A stretch of DNA of 64,000 nt from the NCBI RefSeq assembly GCF_029852145.1, contig NC_079976.1, positions 20,052,617-20,116,616 on the forward strand, in the 5' to 3' direction. The notes beneath the pieces are model-generated. The model searched no databases and was not told the DNA's origin. It saw only the letters and a list, made by a program, of their open reading frames with translations. The stretch comes from Microplitis mediator. Its lineage: Eukaryota > Arthropoda > Insecta > Hymenoptera > Braconidae. Of the stretch, positions 11,702 through 22,450 are shown piece after piece. The stretch's first letter is position 1. The number at the start of each line of letters is the position of its first letter. Made by a program: the position numbers and the translations under genes.

Positions 11702-12960
11702 TGAATAACCCAGGGCCGAAAATAGTGTGGGGCCCTGTGCAATAAAAATTTTTTAATTTTAATTTCTAACACTAGATGGCAATTTAAGTAAAAAATTAGG
11801 ATTTATTTCTTGAAAATTAGGGAAGTGACTTTCAGCCCAATTTTCGAAAATTAAATTATCAGTCGGGAAGGGTGGGACAAAAAGCTCCGCTGAAATTTTG
11901 ATTAAAAAGTCTTTTTTTTCATTTTTCTTTGTCTAATTACTATAAATCCGATATATTGCGCATCTGCAGCCCTACGCATAACACCTGGGGCAAAATGGAC
12001 CAGCTAAAAATTCTGGAAAAATGTTTTTTTATATTTTTATCGTCAAATTAAAAAAAATTTAATATGCTCAGCCATTTTTCGGCTGGTTCTCTATAGCTTA
12101 GACAAATTTGGCCACTAAAAATATTCGAAAATAATAATCATTTTTTTTATTGATAAAATTTTTTGGAGGGGGGGAAAAATTTTTTTTTAGAGCTTCGGCA
12201 AAATGTCCATAAATTTGTGTGAAATAGGACAAAAGTCAAGTGATTTGATGGTTGAAAGCCTAAAAAAGTGATACTTGGCTTATAGGGGCCTTCCTGCCCC
12301 ACCCTCCCCTACATGCAGATATTTTTAGGTCATGACAAGATGTACTATCTATTCTATGAAATTTCCCGTGCGCGCCCGTCCGTGTGTATGCACGCGCGTG
12401 TGTTTGTGTGGGGGGGGGGGGGGGTTCGCAAAGTAGCGTGGCTATTTTGTAAATTTCGATGGAAAGACTAATCTTTCCAAGTTTTTTTTAGTTTAATGTA
12501 CCCCTCATAGTCCTGTAAATTCAAAAAATGATTCATTGAACTGTTTTTCTGGTACGATTGATCTAAGTTTTACAAAACAATTCAAGGAACGAGTTTTGTT
12601 CCTTTTATTGTGTAATGATCAGAATTAAAATGAAAATGTTTTTTTCGACTGTCATTAGAGTTTTGCGTTAGTTGATCATTAAATGTAAAGAAAAAAGAAT
12701 ATTTCAAAGTTCCACAAAAACAAAAAAATTTCCTCGATCCCTGGACTTTTTGAAAGAAAGAAAGAATTCAGAGAATTTTTGTCTCACGCTATTTCTCATA
12801 ATTGTGCGTTTATCGTAAACCTAAAAAATTTTGAAATTAGAGCTTCAAGCTTAAAAATGCTTTTTTGCTACTCATGGTATGAAAGCACATCTTTGATTGG
12901 TTGAAAATGGGACTACGAAGGATAAGTACTGCGAAGAATGTCCACATTTTTAGCGAAAAA
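11702..12960. other. Non-coding interior of the TIR element
   Basis: No gene seen. It includes a run of about 15 G near 12410-12424 preceded by alternating CG/TG sequence (12370-12408), unusual in this AT-rich window. Confidence 0.5.
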
Positions 12961-12976
12961 TATGACAAATCTACAC

Positions 12977-12979
<3 letters not shown>

Positions 12980-13052
<73 letters not shown>

Positions 13053-13086
13053 AATATATATATATCTATATATATATATATATATA

Positions 13087-13165
<79 letters not shown>

Positions 13166-13185
13166 ATATATATATATATATATAC
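12980..13185. repeat. (TA)n microsatellite
   Basis: About 205 bp of nearly pure TA dinucleotides with a few TTTA and TCTA interruptions. An open frame reading YIYIYI through it is an artefact. Confidence 0.98.
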
Positions 13186-13472
13186 TATTTATTAGTCAAT
13201 AGATGATCCAACAGAACACCCAATGAATAACCGTCTCGAGTTAGGACATCGGAAAGTTCCAGACTATAGAAAATCATCTAACTGTATTATTTATAATGTA
13301 CAATTCACTATATGATCCTGACTCAAAACTTCAGTTGTTTTTGTTACGTATCTATATATTGAAAACAATGAAAATAATTTTAAATTATCATCAAAATCAA
13401 TTAAATCATATTAAATTGTTACTATTGTTATTTAATATTCTAGTGCATCAGAAATAATACAGGAATTTAATT

Positions 13473-13474
<2 letters not shown>

Positions 13475-13563
<89 letters not shown>

Positions 13564-13728
13564 ACATACATACACTCGGACATCATTCTGAAAATAGTCA
13601 GAATAGCTTCCTGGGACCTCAAAACGTCGACATCTGATGAAATTTCGATTTTCGCAAATCGGGGTAAAAACAATAACTTCCCAATTTTTCGAAAATCGTC
13701 GATTTTCTTAGCGGGAAGTTAAAAATTA
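13475..13728 (-). repeat. Dispersed repeat family A, copy 4
   Basis: Reverse copy: (CA)n of about 85 bp (13476-13560), CATACATACACTCGGACATC, the CGAAAATCG block and the terminal AGCGGGAAGTTAAAAA. It supplies the family's 5' end. Confidence 0.85.
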
Positions 13729-15195
13729 AAAAAAAAATTTTTAAATATTTAAACATAAATTCAAAAATATTCAAACATAAATTCAAAAATAAAATTCGAA
13801 AAACACATTAAAAAAAGTAATTCTCAAAAAGTTCGAATGAGGTAGATAAGTGCACAAGGATACGTTACTATCCGCCGCTGGTCACTATCGGGTTAACGTA
13901 TCCACCGCGGCAACATTGTTTTACTCCGGGTCGTTCTAGTAGGTAGGTATCCCGTAAGCACGGGTAGGCATGTTCAAGAAGATACTCTTCGGTTCAAAGA
14001 TATAAATAATACCGATGATTCCATTGACATATTGGGGACGAAGCTATCACATTTCTTTATGCATGTGGCTCAAGTTGTTGGTAATTAAATTAACAATCAA
14101 TTGATCATGGAATATCAGTACCATGTCACTTTGTGCATATCGACAATAAAAAAAATAAGAGAGAACAAGTCCAAATACACTTCTAAAAGGTATTCTACGG
14201 GGATTCAACAGCGATTCGTTTATGCGGGCTTACTTAGGCAACAATTAATCGTATAGTAACATTACTATGTCACTCTATGCACATTGTCAATGACAAAAAG
14301 GAAGTTAAAGTCAATGCATCATTACAAACGGCACTCTACTGTATTTTAATAACGGTTCAAGTTTCTCAAAATTCGCTCAGAGAACAATAAAGTTTGTAAC
14401 AGTGCTATGTGACTTTGTGCACATTGGCATTAAAAAAAAAAGATGTTATTGGTAATTAAATTAACAACCAACTGAATATGAAATAACAGTGCTATGTGAC
14501 TTTGTGCACATTGGCATTAAAAAAAAAGGATGTTATTGGTAATTAAATTAAAAACCAACTGAGTATGAAATAATACTGCTAAGTGACTTTGTGCACATTG
14601 GCAAAAAAAAGGAAGTTATTGGTAATTAAATTTACAACCAACTGAACATGAAATAACAGTACTATGTTACCGTGTACATATTGAAAATGAAAAGAAGGGA
14701 ATTTTGAGTAAATGCATAATTACAAACAGCATTCTACGGTTTTCCGATTACGATTTAAGTTTGTGGTGGTCGTCTTGAGAAACAGATGAGCATTTTGTGA
14801 CAATTATATGTCACTTTGTGCATATCGGTGCATAATATAAAAGAGTGAAAAACTAGTCACTACACACATAAAAGGTATTTTACTGTGCTTCGATTACGAT
14901 TCAAATTTATAGGGATTCGCTGGAGAAACAATTGAGCGTATTAGAACAGTATTATTACACTTCTTTAAGCATTATAGGACTGAGCTCAGTAGTTTTCGTA
15001 GATTCTTTAACCGCGGGCTTGTCTTGAGTCAGTAGTCCACTGTTGAGCTTCTCTTTTGTATGAATTTTTGCCTTGTACCAAAAACGTTGAACATGCGGTA
15101 TTTGACTACTGTTCGTATCATCGTCCGGGATTTAGTTAAAAAGTATACCGCATTTCGGTACATTAGCCTAGCAGCAACCAGGGATGGCGAGTAAT
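13729..15195. repeat. Satellite-like region with repeated TGTCACTTTGTGCA motifs
   Basis: At 14399-14690 four head-to-tail units of about 86 bp share 'gctatgtgactttgtgcacattggca', an A-run and 'gttattggtaattaaatt'. Related, more diverged motifs occur at about 14070-14150, 14265-14300 and 14805-14830, so the whole 13.9-14.9 kb stretch looks like an old satellite. No coding potential. Confidence 0.7.
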
Positions 15196-15201
15196 CAATC
15201 T

Positions 15202-15298
15202 TTGTGCATCTATTTTCATAGTTTGAACTTCAGATTTGTTATATTATTAATAACATTAGAATTTATTACAAGTTCAAACTATGACAATAGATGCACAA
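15202..15298 (+). ncRNA. Long hairpin, pre-miRNA-like
   Basis: The arm 15202-15230 starts TTGTGCATCTATTTTCATAG. The arm 15270-15298 is its reverse complement over 29 bases with one mismatch, and the loop is 39 bases. The size suits a small-RNA precursor, but a small MITE palindrome is equally possible; no expression evidence is available. Confidence 0.45.
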
Positions 15299-15548
15299 CG
15301 ATAGGTCACTATCCGCCTCCGGCTACTACTAGGTTAAAATCTGAAAACCACAACACTTTTTTACGTCAGTTCGTATGAGTAGAGGAAATTAAGAGCAATT
15401 AAAAATTACAAACCGCATAAAGCATATCATTATATCAATTACACACTTGTGTACCAAATAAATTACTTTACATTACTTTGTAAGTAATTTGGGTCTATCT
15501 TCGGTGACCTCTGATAAAAATCCGAAAGTAAAAAAAAAATTTGGTACA

Positions 15549-16438
15549 ATGAAAAGCACTCGAGCTGTTGGTCCGAAAAGACCAAAGTTTGTAAAAACAG
15601 ATATCGCTAGTCAAAATATCACCGAAGCAATAATCTCTCTCTACAACTGTAATGACACTACTGACGTTGACGCTTTGATAAGCCAACTTAAAAACGAATC
15701 ATACAAGACAGAACAATGTGTTTGGTTCCGAATTTGTCAATTTATATTGGTCGGAATGAGCGCAAGAACTGTTGTTAAATACAATCGAAAATGTTTTTAC
15801 CAATTTCGAAAGTACCTGCAACAAATAAAGACAATTATTCGTTTACATTGTCAAAAAAAGAAAAAAGAACACCCTATTTTGGTACCTGTTTCAGAAGATC
15901 TCCTACAGAAAAAAGACGATAAACAAGCTATTAATGAATCACGTTCTCAAAAGCCAATGGATCTACATCTACACCAAGAATTCGACGTTAATTTATCTTT
16001 TGGTGATTCAGATGACTCTGCTTCGTTCCGTGATTTTTCCGAAAATCAAGGTGAATTATTCGCGCCTACTTTAGCAAGCAGAGAAAAGCTAAATTCCGAA
16101 AGTATAGGAAATGCATCGAACGACATGAAAGATTCTTATTTTCAAAGATCAGCTACTCAACTTTACGCCGGAAAAGAAAAACATCCATTCACAAACAATG
16201 ATATTAATTGGGACTTTAGACTAATGTAGTACTTGATTTCGGTGAACGGGCAGACACTGATAATGATTTTAAACAATTGACCTTTCGAGCTGTCGGTAAG
16301 TGCGAACACTCGAGTTGTACCCAATTTCGATTTAATTGTCAAATTCGAAAAAACGTGCACACTGCTGATTGCGTTATTGTTTCAATTACAAATCGACGAG
16401 AGAATATTGCGCACCGATTTTTGACTTGTGGAGAGTAA
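15549..16438 (+). pseudogene. Partial protein of the TIR element, Mutator-associated type
   Basis: The first in-frame ATG is at 15549. The upstream open part starts with TTG and includes KVKKKFGTMKSTR, so translation could also enter by splicing. The frame encodes a basic N-terminus, a basic middle (KYNRKCFYQFRKYL, then KKKKEH), and an acidic Ser-rich stretch, and stops at 16229. One base out of frame, homologous-looking coding sequence continues to TAA 16436-16438. It includes FRAVGKCEHSSCTQFRF, which resembles the module that precedes the catalytic domain in MULE-type transposases (compare GYAQC in the 56-kb locus). No DDE catalytic core follows. I infer it is a truncated transposase of the 11663-20840 element. 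Confidence 0.45.
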
Positions 16439-16499
16439 GAATGCCAGATGATTGAAAGATCTCGAATTTTCTGGTGAAAACAAAAAAACTAAAAAAAAA

Positions 16500-17715
16500 A
16501 GTATATAATTATACTACAGGGGTAGGACTCTAAGATCTTGTAAATATGTAAATAGCATAAAAGTATGATTCAGGTAGTCTTAAGGATTCGAATGTTAATG
16601 AATGATTGGCTGTTCTGAATATTGACTCGAATCAATATATCTAATACGGTCAAACGAAAGTTTATCGTACTTCCAAGTATCGGGACATGTGAAACACAAT
16701 ACCCACACACTTTGTTTGGCACCGATACTAGCAATACATCTAGTTACTCTTTATAATCATTCGCTCAGTATAATTAAGTTTCAAAAGTTATAAAAAAAAA
16801 AAAATACAAAAAAATACAAAAATAAAAAAACAAAAAAAATTAGAGTTAGTGGAATAATTTAGGTATAGGACTATGAGATCTTGTATGTATATAAGTAGCA
16901 TAAAATTATGATTCAGGTAGTCTTAAGGATTTGAATGTTAATGAATGATTGGCTGTTCCGAATATTGACTCGAATCAATATATCTAATATGGTCAAACAA
17001 AAATTGACCGTACTCCAAAGTATCGGGACATGTGAAACACAATACCCATTTAGCACCGATACTAGCAATACTACACATTTAGTCACTTTTCATAATTATT
17101 TGCTCAGTTTAAAAACATGAATAAGACTTGTTGAATCATAAATGCAACATATCAAAACTTAGACTAATAAAATTAAACTGTCAGCAAAATTTTATTGCCA
17201 AAAAAACATACTTATCCGCCAGAAGACAAGAAATAAAACTTTTGAGCAGCTTTAAAAAAATAGTTTGAGCCTTGCTGAACTCTTCTGACGGGTCGTGAGT
17301 TAAATTAGGAAGCATAGAGTCCAGAGTAATCTCCTGCAAGGCTCGAAATTGTTTTTAAAAGCTGGTGAAAGATTGTATTTATCATCTTCTGGCAGCTAAA
17401 TATGTTTTATTGGCAACCAAATTTTTCCGACGTATTTCGACGTTTTGAGTGCAAGTTTTAAAATGTTGGATCTACGATTAGGCAAGTCTTGCTCATGTAT
17501 TTGTACATGAACTACGTCTAAAATATGTATTAAAGGCTATTTACGTCTCCAAAAGTGAATAAACGTTTTCAACGTCTAGTACATTTAATTTATCATTTAT
17601 ATCTCAACTCGGGATGTGAAACACAATACCTGCTCCTTTTGTTTGGTAACGACACTAGCCATACATCGAGTTACTCATCAGAGTCAACTTACACTCAGCA
17701 TAGTTAATAATAAAA
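16500..17715 (+). repeat. Diverged tandem duplication (about 345-bp offset) plus partial third copy
   Basis: Copy 1 (about 16520-16770) and copy 2 (about 16862-17110) share 'ggactctaagatcttgta', 'gattcaggtagtcttaagga', 'aatgaatgattggctgttc' and 'gggacatgtgaaacacaata'. A third piece at about 17612-17710 keeps the last block. No convincing gene. Confidence 0.7.
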
Positions 17716-17734
17716 GTGAATAATAATCGATTTA

Positions 17735-18306
17735 GAAGGAAGCATAGCATACAGCTTGGATATTCTCGCGGAAATTTTTAACAATTCGAAAAATCTGTAC
17801 ATTTTAAATTTTTTTGATGGCAAGCATCGGTGTGAAATTCTACAGCCGACAGGAGACCTTCTTGTAGGTGCCTAGAACACCTTCTAGCTCGATTCAGTAG
17901 GGAGAATAGCATACAGCTTGAATATTCTCGCAAAAACTTTAAAAAAATAAGAAAATTTGTACATTTTCTATTTTCCTGATGGTATTCATCGGTGGAAAAT
18001 TCTATAAACGATGGTTGACCTTCTAGGATATGTCTAGAAGATATTCTAGCTCCATCCAGTAGTGAGCATAGCATACAGATTGGATATTCTCGCGGAAACT
18101 TTAAAAAATTCAGAAAATCTGTACATTTCCTATTTTCCTGATGGTATGCATCGGAGGAAAATTCTATGACCGATAGGAGACCTTCTAAAATATGTCTGGA
18201 AGATATTGTAGCTCCATCCAGTAGGGAGCATAGCATACAGCTTGGATACTCTCGCGGAAACTTTAAAAAAATCAGAAAATCTGTACATTGTCTATTTTCC
18301 TGATGG
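17735..18306 (+). repeat. 162-bp satellite array, left part
   Basis: Units contain GCATAGCATACAGCTTGGAT, 'ctcgcggaaactttaaaaaatt', 'tgtacattttctattttcctgatgg' and 'aaaattctataaacgat'. The GCATAGC block recurs at 17742, 17904, 18066 and 18228, an exact 162-bp period. Being a multiple of three, it leaves long open frames on the minus strand that are not genes. Confidence 0.92.
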
Positions 18307-19839
18307 TGTTATGTCCGACTATTCTTTAATTTAATATTTGGTTGCGTGGATTGGGGTGTTCGGACTAACACATGCAATTTTCGGCTTAAATGTTTAATTC
18401 AAGCCTTATTTTATTTTATTTTAGGGATACGTTTCGATGTATGTTTTTCATTAATTCTAGGTTGACTAAATCAGAGTTAGTTTCATAAGTCGATGGATAT
18501 AAAATATGCAAATTGATACATACGATTTAGAATTTATAGCGTCCTTATTCCAATTAAATTTTGAGGCTGATTGAAAATTTGTTACTGAGTTTGAAAGATA
18601 GAATAGTCACTTATAACATTCTTACCTTTACGGTGATAATTCTCGTTGATTACTTATTTTTTTTCTGGGGGACTCCTTCGTAGTAGACCCTTGGACTCCT
18701 GAAGTGTGTTCCTTGGATTGGTTGACGATTTCTCTTTCTCTTTCTCTCGTGCAAGCGATGTTCAAGCGAGGAAGGGTGGTCAATGTTAACTAACTTATTT
18801 TAAATAAATAATACACAAAAACTGTTTTCACTTTGGTTGTCTTTTACTTTAATTTAAAAACTTTAAATTTTCGCAATGATAAAATTCCTTTAATTTTTTT
18901 TAATAGAAATTAGAGATAATACTCTTTAAAGGCTTTTATTTTTACGTTTAAACATTTGTTACACTTTCGTATACACTGATATTTTCTTGTTCTCTATGTT
19001 GTTAATTTTATGCTTTAATGGAACAAAATTCCTTTAATTTTCCTAAACGGAATTAGAGATGATACTCTTTAAAGGCTTTTACTATTATTTTTAAACATGT
19101 ATTCACTTTTAGTTACAATATTGATTATTTCAATTTAATTGCACTGAACAATGCTATTAAGCACTTAACTACTGACTCACAACCGATAACACTATTTTTT
19201 TTTTTTTGTTGAAATTTTCTTTTTCTTTATGTTATAAATTTTCCTTCGCTATGCGATTTTATTTTTGCTCTCTTTGAGCGGTATATTTTTTTATATATAT
19301 ATTTTTATATATCACTGCTATAACTTTTTCTTTACTTTTTATTTTTGTTATAAATATATAGTATATATATTTATTTAATGGTTTGCTAATTTTATTTCCC
19401 GAATAAAATTATACGCGATTTGTTTTTTTTTTTAAAGATACTATGTACCGAATTACGACTCTTGGCTGAAAACTTTGAATTCAGCTAATGACCGAAATGC
19501 AAGCCTGTGCTCGGTAGAGTGCTTTGCTCTTGAAAAATTTTGTAGATGCAACCATGGGGGTCCGAGTTTGGGAAAGAGGGGGTTTTCAACGTCTTACATA
19601 GTAAGATATGTCCCGTTGACGGAACTTAATTTAGCTCAATGTTAATTGTGGGTGCTGCTACGCATTAGAGTGACCGTAGTTATTACGAAGTGGGGACTAA
19701 GAATAAGGGAATGAAAGACGGGCGAAGAAATCTCTGCAATTGAACTACTCCTGGTTTCCTATGAGAAAACGGAATATTTATTCCTTTGGAGCGTTCAACA
19801 TGAATTTAAAAAAAAAAGGTTGCGAAGTCGGACATAACA
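18307..19839. mobile_element. Solo-LTR-like insert, 1533 bp
   Basis: Begins TGTTATGTCCGAC and ends with the perfect inverse GTCGGACATAACA. It is flanked by a 4-bp ATGG duplication (18303-18306 and 19840-19843). Removing it plus one ATGG restores a normal satellite unit (CCTGATGG|TATGCATCGG). TG...CA ends and a 4-bp duplication suit a solo LTR (Gypsy-like). It lacks any gag/pol. The 13-bp perfect inverted ends are long for an LTR, so a DNA element cannot be fully excluded. Confidence 0.7.
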
Positions 19840-19843
19840 ATGG

Positions 19844-20660
19844 TATGCATCGGTGGAAAATTCTATAAGCAATAGGAGATCTTCTAGAATATGTCTAGAA
19901 GATATTCTAGCTCCATCCAGTAGAGAGCATATCATACAGCTTGGATATTCTCGCGGAAACTTTAAAAAAATCAGAAAATTTGTACATTTTCTATTTTCCT
20001 GATGGTATGAATCGAAGGAAAATTCTATAACCGATAGGAGACCTTCTTGTAGGTGTCTCGAACACATTCTAGCTCGATTTAGTAGGGAGCATAGCATACA
20101 GCTTGGATACTCTCGCGGAAACTTTAAAAAATTCAGAAAATCTGTACATTTTCTATTTTCCTGATGGTACGCATCGGTGGAAAATTCTATAAACGATAGG
20201 AGATCTTCTAAAATATGTTTGAAAGATATTCAAAATGATCCAATAGGGAGCATAGCATACAGCTTGGATATTCTCGCGGAAACTTTAAAAAATTATGAAA
20301 ATCTGTACATTTTCTATTTTCCTGATGGTATGCATCGGTGGAAAATTCTACAAACGATGGGAGATCTTCTAGAATATGTCTAGAAGATATTCAAGCATGT
20401 TCCAGTAGGGAGCATAGCATACAGCTTGGATACTCTCTCGGAAACTTTAAAAGATTCAGAGAATCTGTACATTTTTTATTTTCCTGATGGTATGCATCGG
20501 AGGAAAATTCTATAACCGATAGGAGACCTTCTTGTAGGTGTCAAAAACATTCTAGCTCGATTCAGTAGGGAGCATAGCATACAGCTTGGATATTCTCGCG
20601 AAAACCCGAAAAAATTGAAGATTTTCTTTTTTCCTGATAGTACGCATAGGTGGAAAATTT
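19844..20660 (+). repeat. 162-bp satellite array, right part
   Basis: Continues the array after the LTR-like insert with about five further units (160-162 bp spacing), progressively degenerate near the right end of the TIR element. Confidence 0.9.
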
Positions 20661-20848
20661 TATTATTTGTCTGAGACATTCGAACAGTCGTCATGAAAGT
20701 AATCAAACATGATTCAGTTGGGAACGTTAGCACTAATTGTAAACTTGTCTGTATTGGTGCCCGAGGTTCCATGATTCATAGTCTCGTCCCTGCGAATATG
20801 TGTTTGGCTGCTACAATTCGGCTGCCAATTTTAGGCTCATGTTAATTC

Positions 20849-21208
20849 ATCTTTTGATTATGATTTATTATTTTGTTTAGAAAATATTATGCGAAAATAT
20901 AATGTCTTTGCTAAATCATATCAAATGATGAGAGATGAATTAGAAAAGGATACTGCTTTAAATAAAGTAAAAAATGTTGTAAATGAATTACAATTGTCAT
21001 TTATATCTAAACCAGGAAGTGATATTCGCAGATATAATCCTCAACGCAGTAATGAAGTTGCTGCTATATTTTCTACAACAGATGATGGTAATATACCAGA
21101 GTCCTGTGTAACTATAAGTAATAAAAATACAAAAGAATTAAAATTTGTTAGTTCAATGGATCCAAATGTTGAACCATGGATTTATCCATTATTTTATCCA
21201 TTTGGTAC
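20849..21208 (+). pseudogene. Helitron replicase N-terminal part (piece 2)
   Basis: Directly continues piece 1 after the TIR element in the same frame. It contains RKYNVFAKSYQMM, a stretch around SDIRRYNPQRSNEVAAIF that is typical of the Helitron-like N domain, and EPWIYPLFYPFGT. It stops where an LTR-like insert begins at 21209; the expected continuation (FGT|QGWNRN) is found at 22451, after that insert. No stop codon occurs within this piece. Confidence 0.9.
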
Positions 21209-22446
21209 TGTTATGTCATAAATTGACATAAATAAATGTTTTATGGGTATTTGGCCCAAGCCGAAGCCTATAGACCGGGAACCCCAGAGATCTTTTATTA
21301 AGGAGGATAGGTTTAATTTTTATTAATAAAACAATATTTAATTTTAATTTTTAACTATATTAACAATTCGATTACAAAAATGTCGAGGTTTAGAGATTAT
21401 GCTTCTAATTACAATGTTGGAATTACCTCCTGATTCAAATAAATTTCAATTATAATCCAAAGACAGGTGGCTAGTCAGCCGACTATGATTTACAAGATTC
21501 AAAATTATATTTACTATTTTAATTTTTAATAACATATGATCGAATTTTAATTTTGTAATTCTGATATAACTAACTGAACATTTCAAACTTTCAAATAACA
21601 TTTTAATTTCAAACTACACGTTTTCGAATTTTCATTTTGTAATTCTGATATAATTAATTGAACATTTCAAACTTTCATTTAATATTTTAATTTTAAACTA
21701 CACGTGTTCGAATTTTTATTTTATAATTCTGATATAATTAATAGAACATTTCAAACTTTCATTTAATATTTTAATTTTAAACTACACGTGTTCGAATTTT
21801 AATTTTGTATTTCTGATATAATTAATTGAACATTACAAACTTTCATTTTATATTTTAATTTTAAACTACACATGTTCGAATTTTAATTTTGTAATTCTGA
21901 TATAATTAATTGAACATTACAAACTTTCATTTATTATTTTAATTTTAAACTACACGTGTTCGAATTTTAATTTTGTATTTCTGATATAATTAATTGAACA
22001 TTACAAACTTTCATTTATTATTTTAATTTTAAACTACACGTGTTCGAATTTTTATTTTATAATTCCGATATAATTAATAGAACATTTCAAACTTTTATTT
22101 AATATTTTAATTGTACCTGCTTTCTCTGTGTGAATCCATGATGTAGTACTTATACACGTTTAACAAACTCTTTTCCTTTTCTTTTTCTTCATTATAATAA
22201 ATAAAAACTTGTGCACACTCCGATGATCGCAGCCAGAAGAGAGAGAGTCTCTTTTTTTGTTTCTGGGCTCTAAATTTCTTATCGGCCCCTCCATATTTTC
22301 CATTTTGGTCAGCGCACGCATTATTCTCCCCACTAAGGTTTCCCTTAGCAGGTATTTTGCTGTTCGCGTGGCTCATTGTATGTTAAAAAATTTTATGAAT
22401 AAAAATAAATTATTTTGAAAATTATAAAAATCAATCGGACGTAACA
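21209..22446. mobile_element. Solo-LTR-like insert, 1238 bp, inside the Helitron gene
   Basis: Starts TGTTATGTC, ends GACGTAACA, and has a 4-bp GTAC duplication (21205-21208 and 22447-22450). Excision restores the Helitron frame. It contains an 84-bp tandem array (21527-22115) and pyrimidine-rich sequence but no coding domain. A plausible minus-strand short open frame at its right end (22107-22376) shows no known motif. Confidence 0.75.
21527..22115 (+). repeat. 84-bp tandem array within the LTR-like insert
   Basis: The block AAACTACACG(T)GTTCGAA begins at 21611, 21695, 21779, 21863, 21947 and 22031, an exact 84-bp period. Most units contain the palindrome CACGTG (one has CACATG, the first CACGTT). 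A repeated E-box-like hexamer in an LTR could act as an enhancer; that is inference. Confidence 0.92.
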
Positions 22447-22450
22447 GTAC

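Larger units (their letters stand above)
11663..20840. mobile_element. 9.18-kb TIR element inserted in the Helitron gene (Mutator-like candidate)
   Basis: The ends are imperfect inverted repeats of 39 bp (11663-11701 and 20802-20840) sharing GGCAGCC and GTAGCAGCCAAAC. The flanks duplicate GTTAATTC (11655-11662 and 20841-20848). The duplication is 8 bp if the termini are ATGA, or up to 10 bp if the trailing AT is counted with it. Excision rejoins the Helitron reading frame. Inside are a partial protein with Mutator-associated features (15549-16438), several satellites, a copy of repeat A and an LTR-like insert. 8-10 bp duplications fit Mutator or hAT/P-type elements; the protein favours Mutator. 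No complete transposase remains. Confidence 0.75.

Noticed and set aside
12370..12430. CG-rich patch with G15 run as CpG island or origin
   Set aside because: Too short and isolated; a homopolymer expansion next to CG/TG alternation explains it.
12938..13195. Open frame of Tyr-Ile repeats
   Set aside because: It is a pure (TA)n tract.
17778..18236. 152-codon minus-strand frame with repeated MLCSLLDGARISSRH
   Set aside because: Produced by the 162-bp satellite, whose period is divisible by three; no start context, homology or codon signal. The same applies to 19795-20097 and 20476-20772.
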